Shown here in pieces: positions 39,553-48,600 of a stretch of 64,000 nt of DNA. Numbering within the stretch: the first letter of the stretch is position 1; every line of letters begins with the position of its first letter. The notes beneath the pieces were generated by a model that saw nothing but the letters and a program-made list of their open reading frames with translations, made no database searches and was not told where the DNA came from. This DNA is from Ectobacillus ponti. GTDB taxonomy: Bacteria > Bacillota > Bacilli > Bacillales > Bacillaceae_G. The stretch lies in contig NZ_JANCLT010000005.1 of the NCBI RefSeq assembly GCF_024294785.1, forward strand, positions 1 to 64,000, in the 5' to 3' direction. The position numbers and the translations under genes are program-made.

Positions 39553-40473
39553 ATGGATGGAGTGTTGCTGTTAAATAAGCCAAAGGGCATGACCTCGCAC
39601 GATTGCGTGTTCAAGGCCAGAAAAATATTGCGGGAGAAACGGATCGGCCATACGGGTACGCTGGACCCTGATGTTACGGGGGTGCTGCCTTTATGTATCG
39701 GCCGTGCCACCAAGATTGCGCAGTTTCTCACGAGCGAAACGAAAATATACGAGGGAGAAGTGACCATTGGCTTCTCTACGACAACAGAGGATGCGTCCGG
39801 AGAAATTGTGGAGCAAAAGGAGGTCAGCCGCACATTTTCACGCGCTGACATTCTGGATGTCCTCTCTTCACTGACAGGAACATTGCAGCAGATGCCGCCC
39901 ATGTACTCTGCGGTGAAGGTAAATGGCAGGAAGCTGTACGAGTATGCCAGACAGGGCATAGAGGTGGAGCGTCCGGTGCGCACCATCACCATTCATCAAT
40001 TTGAGCTGTTGGATGACCGTGAAGCCTTCACCGGCTCCCCCCTGTCATTCCGCTTTCGGGTGGCCTGCAGCAAAGGCACCTACGTGCGCACGCTGGCGGT
40101 CATGATTGGGGAAAGGTTGGGCTATCCGGCACACATGTCAGATTTGACCCGCACAGCATCCGGTATGTTCACACTCGCTCAATGCGTCACCCTGGCAGAA
40201 CTGGAAGAACGCGCGGAGCAACAGAGTGTGCAGAACATCCTGCTGCCAATCGAACAGGCGCTTGCCGAATTTCCGCGCATTGACGTGGATGCGGAACAGG
40301 CCGACAAAGTCAAAAATGGTGCGTTCCTGCCGAATCATGATAAGATAGAGACGTATTGCACTGTCTTTGACCCGCATGGGGTCTGTTTGGCAATTTACGA
40401 GCCGCACCCGGCAAAGCAAGGATTGCTGAAGCCGCTGAAAGTTCTTGTGAATGATCAAGAATTGCAGCTATAA
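39553..40473 (+). CDS. truB: tRNA pseudouridine-55 synthase
   Basis: The 306-residue enzyme starts after GGAGGTGGAG. Catalytic Asp38 is in GHTGTLDPDVTGVLP. VNGRKLYEYARQGIEV, CSKGTYVRTLA and a short C-terminal PUA-like region follow. It modifies U55 in the T-loop of tRNA, next to the U54 methylated by TrmFO encoded upstream. ribF follows after 43 bases. Confidence 0.97.
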   Translation: MDGVLLLNKPKGMTSHDCVFKARKILREKRIGHTGTLDPDVTGVLPLCIGRATKIAQFLTSETKIYEGEVTIGFSTTTEDASGEIVEQKEVSRTFSRADILDVLSSLTGTLQQMPPMYSAVKVNGRKLYEYARQGIEVERPVRTITIHQFELLDDREAFTGSPLSFRFRVACSKGTYVRTLAVMIGERLGYPAHMSDLTRTASGMFTLAQCVTLAELEERAEQQSVQNILLPIEQALAEFPRIDVDAEQADKVKNGAFLPNHDKIETYCTVFDPHGVCLAIYEPHPAKQGLLKPLKVLVNDQELQL

Positions 40474-40516
40474 TGAAGTATTGATAGGAGTATAAGAGAA
40501 AAAGGTGAAGCTGAGC

Positions 40517-41479
40517 GTGAAACTTGTCCATTTAACCCACCCGCCTGCGTGGAAACAGGAGGATATGCCGCCGACCGTTCTGGCGCTGGGCTATTTTGAT
40601 GGTGTCCATCTGGGGCATCAGGAGGTCATCCGCACGGCGAAGCGAATTGCTGATGAATACGGCTGCCAGAGTGCGGTTATGACGTTTGCGCCGCATCCAG
40701 CTGTTGTGCTGCGGAATTCCGCGGTTCATATGAAGCACATTACACCGCTATGCGATAAAGAGCAGCAGATTGCCCGACTGGGAATAGATGTGCTGTACGT
40801 GGTAGAATTCAATAGGTCATTTGCCAATCTGCTTCCGCAGCAATTCGTTGATGCTTATATTATTGCGCTCAACGTAAAGCATGTGGTGGCAGGCTTTGAC
40901 TTCACATATGGCCGTCTCGGAAAGGGAACAATGGAGACTATGCCATTCCATGCAAGAGGGGAGTTTACACAAAGCGTGATTGAAAAAGTGCAGCATGACG
41001 AAGAGAAGGTAAGTTCCACTTTATTGCGCCGCCTGATCAGCGAAGGGAAGATGGAGGAGCTGCTCCCGATTCTCGGCAGATATTATACCATTGCCGGCAC
41101 AGTGGTGCACGGCGACAAGCGCGGCCGGCAAATTGGCTTTCCGACAGCCAATGTCGGCTTGACGGAGGACTATATGCTGCCGCCGACTGGGGTGTATGCG
41201 GTCCGCATGAAAGTGGAGGACGTCTGGTACAACGGGGTGTGTAACATCGGGTATAAACCAACATTTCAGCAGGATGAGAAAAAATTATCCATAGAAGTGC
41301 ATTTGTTCGGTTTCGATCAGGATATTTATGGAGAAGATGTAGTTGTAGAGTGGCACACCCGCATCCGTTCGGAACAGCGGTTCAATGGCATTGCTGAGCT
41401 GGTGGCACAAATTCAGCGGGACAAAGAAACAGCCATGCAGTATTTTCAGCAAAATGAAGAATCTGCTTGCTTTTTCTAA
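40517..41479 (+). CDS. ribF: Bifunctional riboflavin kinase/FAD synthetase
   Basis: The 320-residue enzyme is read from GTG 40517, eight bases after AAAGGTGA; the GTG at 40505 is inside the ribosome site. N-terminal FMN adenylyltransferase domain with LGYFDGVHLGHQ (24-35) and TFAPHPAVV; C-terminal riboflavin kinase domain with HGDKRGRQIGFPTANV and PPTGVYAV. It converts riboflavin to FMN and FAD, which the dehydrogenases and TrmFO of this window need. Confidence 0.96.
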   Translation: MKLVHLTHPPAWKQEDMPPTVLALGYFDGVHLGHQEVIRTAKRIADEYGCQSAVMTFAPHPAVVLRNSAVHMKHITPLCDKEQQIARLGIDVLYVVEFNRSFANLLPQQFVDAYIIALNVKHVVAGFDFTYGRLGKGTMETMPFHARGEFTQSVIEKVQHDEEKVSSTLLRRLISEGKMEELLPILGRYYTIAGTVVHGDKRGRQIGFPTANVGLTEDYMLPPTGVYAVRMKVEDVWYNGVCNIGYKPTFQQDEKKLSIEVHLFGFDQDIYGEDVVVEWHTRIRSEQRFNGIAELVAQIQRDKETAMQYFQQNEESACFF

Positions 41480-41516
41480 AAAAAAGTAGTACTGTAATAT
41501 ATGTACTTTATTAGAA

Positions 41517-41580
41517 CCATTGCTTGGCAGCGCGACTCACCGACGCCTGCTCGGTAACTGGGGATTACAATTAGGAGGTG
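41517..41580 (+). promoter_or_regulatory. rpsO leader, candidate S15-binding element
   Basis: The leader ends in ACCATTGCTTGGCAGC..., a stem ACCGA/TCGGT (41539-41543 with 41551-41555), then GGGGAT just before the SD TTAGGAGGTG. Bacillus rpsO leaders of this layout are known to be bound by S15 for autoregulation. The fold is proposed by eye from these short elements; no clear sigma-A promoter was resolved upstream. Confidence 0.45.
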
Positions 41581-41586
41581 AATAGG

Positions 41587-41856
41587 ATGGCTATTCAACA
41601 AGAGCGTAAGAACGAAATTATTGCTCAGTACAAAACGCATGAATCTGACACTGGTTCACCAGAGGTACAGATTGCTGTCCTAACAGAGCAAATCAACGTA
41701 CTAAACGAACATTTACGTACTCACAAGAAGGATCACCACTCACGCCGCGGTCTGTTGAAAATGGTTGGTAAGCGTCGTAACCTGCTTACTTACCTGCGCA
41801 ACAAAGACATCACGCGTTACCGTGAACTGATCACGAAGCTTGGCTTGCGTCGATAA
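41587..41856 (+). CDS. rpsO: 30S ribosomal protein S15
   Basis: The 89-residue protein starts at ATG 41587 after TTAGGAGGTG; the in-frame ATG at 41578 lies in the ribosome site. It shows [19 protein letters not shown] and the rRNA-binding [19 protein letters not shown]. It binds the 16S rRNA central domain. A strong terminator follows before pnp. Confidence 0.97.
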   Translation: MAIQQERKNEIIAQYKTHESDTGSPEVQIAVLTEQINVLNEHLRTHKKDHHSRRGLLKMVGKRRNLLTYLRNKDITRYRELITKLGLRR

Positions 41857-41860
41857 TCGG

Positions 41861-41887
41861 AAAAAGCGGGAATCTTCCCGCTTTTTT
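41861..41887 (+). terminator. Terminator of rpsO
   Basis: A perfect 12-bp stem (41861-41872 with 41875-41886) with a 2-base nominal loop and a run of T. Confidence 0.85.
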
Positions 41888-42022
41888 ATTAGGTAAAAAT
41901 ATTGTTTTCTTCCCCGAATCCGGTGATTTTAAATCGCGGTACTAGGGAAGGAATATATAATGATGAGTCTGCTTTTTTTACATACAAGCATATACATATC
42001 TTATATTGAGAGGGGTACTGAA

Positions 42023-44158
42023 ATGGGTCAGGAAAAGCAAGTCTTCTCGACAGAACTTGCCGGCCGCCCGCTTGTGGTTGAAACCGGCCAGCTTGCGAAG
42101 CAGGCAAACGGCGCGGTGTTAGTCCGTTACGGCGACACGGTTGTTTTATCAACAGCAACAGCATCTAAAGAACCAAAGAACTTAAACTTCTTCCCGCTTA
42201 CAGTGAATTACGAGGAGCGTTTGTACGCAGTCGGAAAAATTCCTGGAGGCTTCATTAAGCGCGAGGGCCGTCCAAGTGAGAAGGCCATCTTGGCGAGCCG
42301 CTTGATTGACCGTCCAATCCGCCCGCTGTTTGCGGATGGCTTCCGCAACGAAGTCCAGGTCATCAGCATGGTTATGAGTGTGGACCAGGATTGCTCTTCT
42401 GAAATTGCTGCAATGGTCGGTTCATCTCTGGCATTGTCCGTCTCCAATATTCCGTTTGAAGGACCGATTGCCGGTGTGATTGTTGGCCGTGTAAATGAAG
42501 AATTCATTATTAATCCGACAGTTGAACAGGCCGAGCAAAGCGATATCCACCTTGTGGTAGCCGGTACAAAGGATGCCATCAACATGGTAGAAGCCGGTGC
42601 CAACGAAGTGCCGGAGGAAGTCATGCTTGAGGCCATCATGTTTGGCCATGAGGAAATTAAGCGCCTGATTGCATTCCAAGAGGAGATTGTACAGGCAGTC
42701 GGCCAGGAGAAGATGGAGGTTGCGCTGTACGACGTAGACGCGGAGCTGGCGCAGGAAGTGCGCGAAATGGCGGAAGCGGATATCCTGTCTGCAGTCCAGG
42801 TGCATGAAAAGCATGCGCGTGAAGAAGCAATTACAGCAGTGAAAAAGCGTGTGCTGGCCCACTATGAAGAACAGGAAGCAGCACCGGAAACCATTTCACA
42901 AGTGAACGAAATGTTGTACCGCCTTGTGAAGGGCGAAGTACGCCGCCTGATCACAGTGGAGAAGGTGCGTCCGGATGGCCGCAAGGTGGATGAAATCCGT
43001 CCGCTGGCTTCTGAAATCGGCCTGCTGCCGCGCACACACGGATCAGGCATGTTCACACGCGGCCAGACACAGGCGCTCAGCGTGTGTACGCTCGGTGCAC
43101 TTGGCGATGTGCAAATTTTGGATGGCCTTGGCATTGAAGAGTCCAAGCGCTTTATGCATCACTATAACTTCCCGTTGTTCAGCGTCGGTGAGACAGGTCC
43201 GATCCGTGGTCCGGGCCGCCGTGAAATTGGTCATGGTGCCCTCGGTGAGCGTGCGCTTGAGCCTATCATTCCATCTGAAAAGGACTTCCCATACACAGTC
43301 CGTCTGGTATCTGAAGTGCTGGAATCCAACGGTTCCACTTCACAGGCATCCATTTGCGCAAGCACGCTTGCACTCATGGACGCGGGTGTGCCGATTAAGG
43401 CGCCGGTGGCCGGTATTGCCATGGGTCTGGTTAAGTCCGGAGAGCACTATAGTGTACTGACGGACATCCAAGGCATGGAAGACCACCTCGGCGATATGGA
43501 CTTTAAGGTAGCCGGAACGGCAAAAGGCGTAACCGCATTGCAAATGGATATCAAGATCGAAGGCTTGTCCCGTGAAATCCTGGAAGAGGCACTGCAGCAG
43601 GCGAAAATCGGCCGTATGCAAATTCTGGAGCACATGCTGTCCATTATCGACAAGCCGCGCAGCGAGCTGTCTCCATATGCGCCAAAGATTCTGATCATGA
43701 CAATCAACCCTGACAAGATCCGTGACGTAATTGGGCCAAGCGGCAAACAAATCAATAAGATTATTGAGGAAACTGGCGTCAAGATTGACATTGAGCAGGA
43801 TGGAACCATCTTCATCGCGTCTACCAATGAGGAGATGAACCAGAAGGCGAAGAAAATTATCGAGGATATTGTCCGTGAAGTGGAAGTGGGACAAGTGTAC
43901 CTTGGTAAAGTAAAACGCATTGAAAAGTTCGGTGCCTTTGTAGAGCTCTTCACGGGCAAGGACGGCCTGATTCACATCTCTGAATTGGCTGAAGAGCGTG
44001 TCGGCAAGGTAGAAGATGTGGTGGCAATCGGTGATGACGTGCTTGTGAAGGTCATTGAGATTGACAAGCAGGGACGTGTCAACCTATCCCGCAAAGTCCT
44101 GTTGAAGGAACAGCGCGAAAAAGAGCAAAAAGCACAAGAAGCACAAGAGCAGCAATAA
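42023..44158 (+). CDS. pnp: Polyribonucleotide nucleotidyltransferase (PNPase)
   Basis: The 711-residue enzyme is called from ATG 42023 after GAGAGGGG; an upstream in-frame ATG at 41960 lacks an SD. Two RNase PH domains (about 1-225 and 315-545, the second with [11 protein letters not shown] and MDFKVAGT), an alpha-helical linker, a KH domain ([15 protein letters not shown]) and an S1 domain ([17 protein letters not shown]). It degrades RNA 3'-to-5' by phosphorolysis. The Gln/Lys/Glu-rich tail is low complexity. Confidence 0.97.
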   Translation: MGQEKQVFSTELAGRPLVVETGQLAKQANGAVLVRYGDTVVLSTATASKEPKNLNFFPLTVNYEERLYAVGKIPGGFIKREGRPSEKAILASRLIDRPIRPLFADGFRNEVQVISMVMSVDQDCSSEIAAMVGSSLALSVSNIPFEGPIAGVIVGRVNEEFIINPTVEQAEQSDIHLVVAGTKDAINMVEAGANEVPEEVMLEAIMFGHEEIKRLIAFQEEIVQAVGQEKMEVALYDVDAELAQEVREMAEADILSAVQVHEKHAREEAITAVKKRVLAHYEEQEAAPETISQVNEMLYRLVKGEVRRLITVEKVRPDGRKVDEIRPLASEIGLLPRTHGSGMFTRGQTQALSVCTLGALGDVQILDGLGIEESKRFMHHYNFPLFSVGETGPIRGPGRREIGHGALGERALEPIIPSEKDFPYTVRLVSEVLESNGSTSQASICASTLALMDAGVPIKAPVAGIAMGLVKSGEHYSVLTDIQGMEDHLGDMDFKVAGTAKGVTALQMDIKIEGLSREILEEALQQAKIGRMQILEHMLSIIDKPRSELSPYAPKILIMTINPDKIRDVIGPSGKQINKIIEETGVKIDIEQDGTIFIASTNEEMNQKAKKIIEDIVREVEVGQVYLGKVKRIEKFGAFVELFTGKDGLIHISELAEERVGKVEDVVAIGDDVLVKVIEIDKQGRVNLSRKVLLKEQREKEQKAQEAQEQQ

Positions 44159-44186
44159 GAGCCGGGCATCCGGCTCTTATTTTTGT
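44155..44186 (+). terminator. Terminator of pnp
   Basis: An 11-bp perfect stem (44155-44165 with 44170-44180), loop GCAT, followed by TTTTT. Confidence 0.85.
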
Positions 44187-44233
44187 TCTATACTATAGAC
44201 GGGGGACATAATGTGTTTTGAGGGGGTTGTCTG

Positions 44234-45175
44234 ATGAAAAAATATATATCAGCTGGATTGATCCTTCTTATTGCCTTCGTCTTGGTACAGAACTCTTATA
44301 CTGCTTCGTATCTGCAAACGATCAGAAGCACGGCTGCTTCCAAGTCTGTTTCTCCCTTATATGCAGAGATTCAGGAGAAGGCCAAGAAGTATTACATTCC
44401 TGCACAGGATGCAGTGGTGGATAAAGTGTGGAAGGCCACGCCCGGGTATAACGGCCGCCTGGTGGATGTACAGGCCTCCTACGAGAGCATGAAGAAGGGC
44501 AAGGTATTTGATGAGAACAAGCTCGTGTTCCAAGAGGTGAGGCCGAAGGTGCACCTGCAGGATTTGCCGCCTGCCCCCGTTTACCGCGGGCATCCGGATA
44601 AGAAAATGACGGCACTTACGGTAAATGTTGCCTGGGGAAACGAATATATCCCATCGATGTTAGAGATATTAAAAAAGCATAAGGTAAAAGCCACCTTCTT
44701 CTTGGAAGGACGTTGGGCCAAGGAGAATCCAAGTATGGCCAAAATGATTGCGGATGCCGGACAGGAGATCGGAAACCATTCGTATACACATCCCAATATG
44801 AAGCTGCTGTCAGCAGCGGCTATCCGTGAGCAGCTGTCCAAAACAAACGAAATTATTGAGGCAGCCACAAATCGCAAAGTGCGGTGGTTTGCTCCGCCAA
44901 GCGGCAGCTTTCGTGATGAAGTTGTCAGCATAGCAGATGAAATGGGAATGGGAACGATTATGTGGACTGTCGACACCATTGATTGGCAGCGGCCTGAGCC
45001 AAGTGTACTGCTTCAGCGGGTGCTTGGAAAGATGCATCCGGGAGCCATCGTGCTCATGCATCCAACCTCCTCCACGGCAAAATCACTGGATACCCTTATT
45101 GTCCAACTGAAGGAGAAAGGCTATCAGATTGGCACCGTATCTGCTTTATTGGATGAAAAACGGCTGGAACCGTGA
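44234..45175 (+). CDS. ylxY: YlxY-type polysaccharide deacetylase homologue
   Basis: The 313-residue exported protein has an N-terminal membrane/signal segment (about 4-24). The NodB-type domain (about 115-305) keeps motif 2 GNHSYTHPN, motif 3 RWFAPPSGSFRD, motif 4 DTIDW and motif 5 GAIVLMHP. The first motif, normally TFDDG with the catalytic base and a metal ligand, reads TVNVAWGN here, so normal deacetylase activity is doubtful. Sporulation-associated members of this family sit in the same place, after pnp, in other Bacillus. Confidence 0.9.
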   Translation: MKKYISAGLILLIAFVLVQNSYTASYLQTIRSTAASKSVSPLYAEIQEKAKKYYIPAQDAVVDKVWKATPGYNGRLVDVQASYESMKKGKVFDENKLVFQEVRPKVHLQDLPPAPVYRGHPDKKMTALTVNVAWGNEYIPSMLEILKKHKVKATFFLEGRWAKENPSMAKMIADAGQEIGNHSYTHPNMKLLSAAAIREQLSKTNEIIEAATNRKVRWFAPPSGSFRDEVVSIADEMGMGTIMWTVDTIDWQRPEPSVLLQRVLGKMHPGAIVLMHPTSSTAKSLDTLIVQLKEKGYQIGTVSALLDEKRLEP

Positions 45176-45268
45176 GAATTACATGACATTGCTTCGTAAA
45201 CTTGCTATGATTAGGAAATAGACAAACTGTCTGTTGTAACAAGATCACATGTCTTAGGAGGATGGCAC

Positions 45269-46513
45269 TTGATTAATAAATATACATGCAGCAACGGAGT
45301 CCGCATTGTGTTTGAACACATTCCGACTGTGCGTTCCGCCGCCATTGGCGTTTGGATCCACACAGGCTCCCGCAATGAAAATGAGATAAATAACGGCATT
45401 TCCCATTTCTTGGAGCACATGTTCTTTAAGGGGACGGCATCCCGCTCAGCCCGCGAAATTGCGGAGTCCTTCGACAGCATCGGCGGACAGGTGAATGCCT
45501 TCACTTCCAAGGAATACACCTGCTATTACGCAAAGGTGCTGGATGAGCATGCGGAATATGCTCTTGAGATCCTGGCAGACATGTTTTTCAACTCCACCTT
45601 TGTAGAAGAGGAATTGGAAAAGGAAAAGAACGTGGTGTACGAGGAAATCAAGATGTATGAGGATACACCCGATGATATCGTCCATGATATCCTGACGAAA
45701 ATTACATATGAAAACCACCCGCTGGGATATCCAATCCTTGGCACAGAGGATACCTTGGCGACTTTTACAGGAGATACACTCCGACAGTACATCAAGGATC
45801 ACTACACGCCGGAAAATGTCGTCATCTCCATTGCCGGAAATGTGCCGGAATCCTTTATGAAGGCTGTAGAGGGATATTTTGGCCACTATCAGGGAACAAC
45901 GAACAAGCAGCAAATACATAAGCCGGAGTTTCATTTCAACCGTTCTGCCCGCAAGAAGGAAACAGAGCAGGCCCATCTTTGCCTTGGCTATAAGGGGCTG
46001 AGTGTGGGAGACGAGAATGTGTATGATTTAATCGTGCTGAATAATATTCTAGGCGGCAGCATGAGCAGCAGACTGTTCCAGGAAGTGCGTGAACAGCGCG
46101 GTTTGGCTTACTCTGTGTTCTCCTATCATTCCTCCTATGAGGATACGGGAATGATGACGATCTATGCGGGAACAGGCAGCCAGCAACTGGATACGCTGTA
46201 TGAAACAGTCCAGCAAACACTGGCGCAGCTGAAGGACACGGGCATCACAGAGAAGGAATTGAAGAACAGCAAGGAACAGCTGAAGGGGAACCTTATGCTG
46301 AGCCTGGAGAGCACAAACAGCCGGATGAGCCGCAACGGAAAAAATGAATTGCTGCTCGGCAAGCATCGCTCACTCGATGAAATTATTGAAAGCATTAATG
46401 ATGTCACCAAGCAAAAAGTGGATGCACTGATTCGCCGTACCTTTACAGATGAATTTTCTGTTTCTCTGATTTCGCCTGCAGGGGAACTGCCGAAAGCCCT
46501 TGCCTACAAGTAA
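45269..46513 (+). CDS. mlpA: M16 family zinc peptidase MlpA (YmxG)
   Basis: The 414-residue peptidase starts at TTG 45269, five bases after TAGGAGGATG. The inverted zinc motif HFLEH is at 46-50 (His46, Glu49, His50), with a third ligand glutamate in the ELEKEKNVVYEEIKMYED segment. The C-terminal half has GGSMSSRLFQEVREQRGLAYS. Homologous to the mitochondrial processing peptidase beta subunit. B. subtilis MlpA has been linked to control of extracellular protease production. Confidence 0.94.
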   Translation: MINKYTCSNGVRIVFEHIPTVRSAAIGVWIHTGSRNENEINNGISHFLEHMFFKGTASRSAREIAESFDSIGGQVNAFTSKEYTCYYAKVLDEHAEYALEILADMFFNSTFVEEELEKEKNVVYEEIKMYEDTPDDIVHDILTKITYENHPLGYPILGTEDTLATFTGDTLRQYIKDHYTPENVVISIAGNVPESFMKAVEGYFGHYQGTTNKQQIHKPEFHFNRSARKKETEQAHLCLGYKGLSVGDENVYDLIVLNNILGGSMSSRLFQEVREQRGLAYSVFSYHSSYEDTGMMTIYAGTGSQQLDTLYETVQQTLAQLKDTGITEKELKNSKEQLKGNLMLSLESTNSRMSRNGKNELLLGKHRSLDEIIESINDVTKQKVDALIRRTFTDEFSVSLISPAGELPKALAYK

Positions 46514-46530
46514 TCTTGTAGGCATTTTTT
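46502..46530 (+). terminator. Terminator at the end of mlpA
   Basis: GCCTACAAG (46502-46510) pairs perfectly with CTTGTAGGC (46515-46523), followed by TTTTTT. The mlpA stop codon forms part of the loop. Confidence 0.8.
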
Positions 46531-46570
46531 GATGGGACTGGGCATACGTGTAAGTACGGGGGTGAGGAGC

Positions 46571-46819
46571 TTGCGGCTGAGTGAACTGAGCGGGAAGGAA
46601 ATTGTGGATTTGCAGCGGGCGGAACGGATGGGGGTGCTGGGACAGGCCGATCTGGAAATTGATGAAACAGATGGCCGGATTCATGCGTTGATTATTCCGT
46701 TGGGGAAATGGAATGCGTTCAAGCGTCCGCAACAGGAAGTGCGGGTTTCCTGGAATCGCATACGCAAGGTTGGGCAGGACATGATTATCTTTGATTTGTC
46801 TGACAGTCCATTGGATTGA
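46571..46819 (+). CDS. ymxH: PRC-barrel domain protein, YlmC/YmxH family
   Basis: The 82-residue protein is read from TTG 46571 after GGGGGTGAGG. It begins MRLSELSGKEIVDLQRAE, the family signature, with LEIDETDGRIHALIIP and a C-terminal DLSDS. Function unknown; members are widespread in spore formers. A strong terminator follows. Confidence 0.88.
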   Translation: MRLSELSGKEIVDLQRAERMGVLGQADLEIDETDGRIHALIIPLGKWNAFKRPQQEVRVSWNRIRKVGQDMIIFDLSDSPLD

Positions 46820-46821
46820 GA

Positions 46822-46858
46822 AAAGACGAAGAAGCCACAGGGCTTCTTCGTCTTTTTT
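46822..46858 (+). terminator. Terminator of ymxH
   Basis: A perfect 15-bp stem (46822-46836 with 46841-46855), loop ACAG, T-run to 46858. Confidence 0.9.
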
Positions 46859-46872
46859 CATGCAGACGTATC

Positions 46873-46900
46873 ACCCACCTTCCCGCTTTGACATATGATG
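46873..46900 (+). promoter_or_regulatory. Sigma-K-like promoter of dpaAB
   Basis: AC (46873-46874), a 17-base spacer and CATATGATG (46892-46900) fit the mother-cell sigma-K pattern AC-N17-CATANNNTA with one mismatch. The dipicolinate synthase operon of B. subtilis is sigma-K dependent. The sites are about 75 bases upstream of dpaA. Confidence 0.5.
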
Positions 46901-46975
46901 TGGAGGAAAACAGCGAGATAGGCGAATTTCTTATATGACTTCATGAGCTCAAGAAAGAAGAAGGTGAAGCACGAT

Positions 46976-47875
46976 ATGTTAACGAATATGCACGTGGCAG
47001 TGGTCGGCGGAGATGCACGGCAGCTCGAGGTGATCCGCAAGCTGATTGAGTTGGATGCGAAGCTCTCGCTGGTCGGCTTCGACCAGCTGGACCATGGATT
47101 CACCGGCGCATCCAAGGAGCAAATTCAAACGTTGGACTTTTCTTCGCTTGATGCAATGATTCTGCCAGTGGCGGGAACAAATGCGGAGGGCGGGGTTGAT
47201 ACTATTTTTTCAAATCAGAAGGTAGTGCTGACCAAGGAACAGATTGAACAGACGCCTGCTCATTTTACTATCTTCTCAGGCATCAGCAATGCATACTTAG
47301 ACAGCTTGGCAGCCTCCACAAACCGCAAGCTGATCCGGCTGTTTGAGCGTGATGATGTAGCCATTTACAACTCGATTCCGACCGTGGAAGGAACGATTAT
47401 GATGGTGATTCAGCATACGGATTATACCATTCACGGATCGCGTGTCGTTGTGCTTGGCTTTGGCCGCACCGGGATGAGCGTTGCCCGAACCTTCCACGCA
47501 CTCGGCGCAAATGTCCGGGTTGGCGCGCGGCGCTCGGAGCATCTGGCCCGCATCAGTGAAATGGTCATGGTGCCGTTCCATATGAACGACATTGAGAAGG
47601 AAGTGCAGAATGCGGACGTTGTCATTAATACCATTCCGCATCAGGTGGTGACGGCAAGCGTCATTTCGAAAATGCCGGCCCATACCTTAATCATTGATTT
47701 GGCCTCCAAGCCTGGCGGAACGGACTTCCGTTATGCCGAGAAACGCGGCATCAAAGCCTTCCTGGCTCCCGGTCTTCCCGGTATTGTAGCCCCGAAAACT
47801 GCCGGGCAGATTTTGGCAAATGTATTATCTTCCCTCTTGCAGGATTTGCGATTGAGAAAGGAGACAACAGCATGA
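46976..47875 (+). CDS. dpaA: Dipicolinate synthase subunit A
   Basis: The 299-residue protein starts at ATG 46976 after AGAAGGTGAAG; the ATG at 46943 has no SD. The N-terminal part carries VAVVGGDARQLEVI; a Rossmann domain with VVVLGFGRTGMSVARTF (about 155-171) and PGLPGIVAPKTAG follow. With DpaB it oxidises dihydrodipicolinate to dipicolinic acid in the mother cell for the spore core. dpaB overlaps by 4 bp. Confidence 0.96.
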   Translation: MLTNMHVAVVGGDARQLEVIRKLIELDAKLSLVGFDQLDHGFTGASKEQIQTLDFSSLDAMILPVAGTNAEGGVDTIFSNQKVVLTKEQIEQTPAHFTIFSGISNAYLDSLAASTNRKLIRLFERDDVAIYNSIPTVEGTIMMVIQHTDYTIHGSRVVVLGFGRTGMSVARTFHALGANVRVGARRSEHLARISEMVMVPFHMNDIEKEVQNADVVINTIPHQVVTASVISKMPAHTLIIDLASKPGGTDFRYAEKRGIKAFLAPGLPGIVAPKTAGQILANVLSSLLQDLRLRKETTA

Positions 47876-48471
47876 GCTTAAAAGGAAAACGTATCGGATT
47901 TGGATTTACAGGATCGCATTGCACCTATGAGGAAGTGATGCCGTATCTGCAGCAGCTTGTGGATGAAGGAGCAGAGGTGCGGCCGGTTGTATCCTACACG
48001 CTGAAACATACAAACACCCGTTTCGGAGAAGGAGAAGAGTGGATCAAGAAAATTGAAGCCATTACAGGCTTTACGGCTATTGACAGTATTGTCGGCGCAG
48101 AGCCGCTTGGACCGAAAATTCCGCTTGATGTCATGGTCATCGCCCCAATGACAGGCAATTCCATGAGCAAGCTCGCCAACGCGATGACAGATTCCCCTGT
48201 GCTCATGGCTGCCAAAGCCACCCTGCGCAATTGCAAACCGGTTGTGTTGGCCATTTCCACAAACGATGCCCTTGGGCTGAATGGCGTGAACCTGATGCGC
48301 CTGATGGCAACGAAAAACATATACTTTGCCCCGTTCGGCCAGGATGCCCCGGATAAGAAGCCGAACTCCATGGTGGCGCGAATGGAGCTGCTGCGGGACA
48401 CAATTACAGCAGCACTTGAGGGCAAGCAGCTTCAGCCTGTCATTGTAGAAAAATACCGCTATATGAATTAA
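47872..48471 (+). CDS. dpaB: Dipicolinate synthase subunit B (flavoprotein)
   Basis: The 199-residue flavoprotein-fold subunit begins at the ATG of an ATGA overlap with dpaA. IGFGFTGSHCTYEEVMP (5-21 region) and APMTGNSMSKLANAMTDSPV bind the flavin. Acts with DpaA. asd follows after a terminator, joining dipicolinate formation to the diaminopimelate pathway genes. Confidence 0.95.
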   Translation: MSLKGKRIGFGFTGSHCTYEEVMPYLQQLVDEGAEVRPVVSYTLKHTNTRFGEGEEWIKKIEAITGFTAIDSIVGAEPLGPKIPLDVMVIAPMTGNSMSKLANAMTDSPVLMAAKATLRNCKPVVLAISTNDALGLNGVNLMRLMATKNIYFAPFGQDAPDKKPNSMVARMELLRDTITAALEGKQLQPVIVEKYRYMN

Positions 48472-48544
48472 TACTCATCTTAAGAAATATTTTTTCGAAA
48501 AAAGTCGTTATTCCTGCGCTACATTATGATAAAATTGTTCTATT

Positions 48545-48576
48545 AAAAAGATGGAGCGGGTAACCTCCATCTTTTT
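48545..48576 (+). terminator. Terminator of dpaAB
   Basis: A perfect 12-bp stem (48545-48556 with 48565-48576) with an 8-base loop and a T-run in the 3' arm. Upstream, the palindrome TTTTTTCGAAAAAA (48490-48503) and an AT-rich -10-like stretch are present without a recognisable -35. Confidence 0.75.
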
Positions 48577-48600
48577 CCAAAGTCAGAAAGGGGCATAGTG

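Noticed and set aside
48490-48503. CodY box upstream of asd
   Set aside because: TTTTTTCGAAAAAA is an even palindrome lacking the central W spacing of the CodY motif; it fits too poorly.
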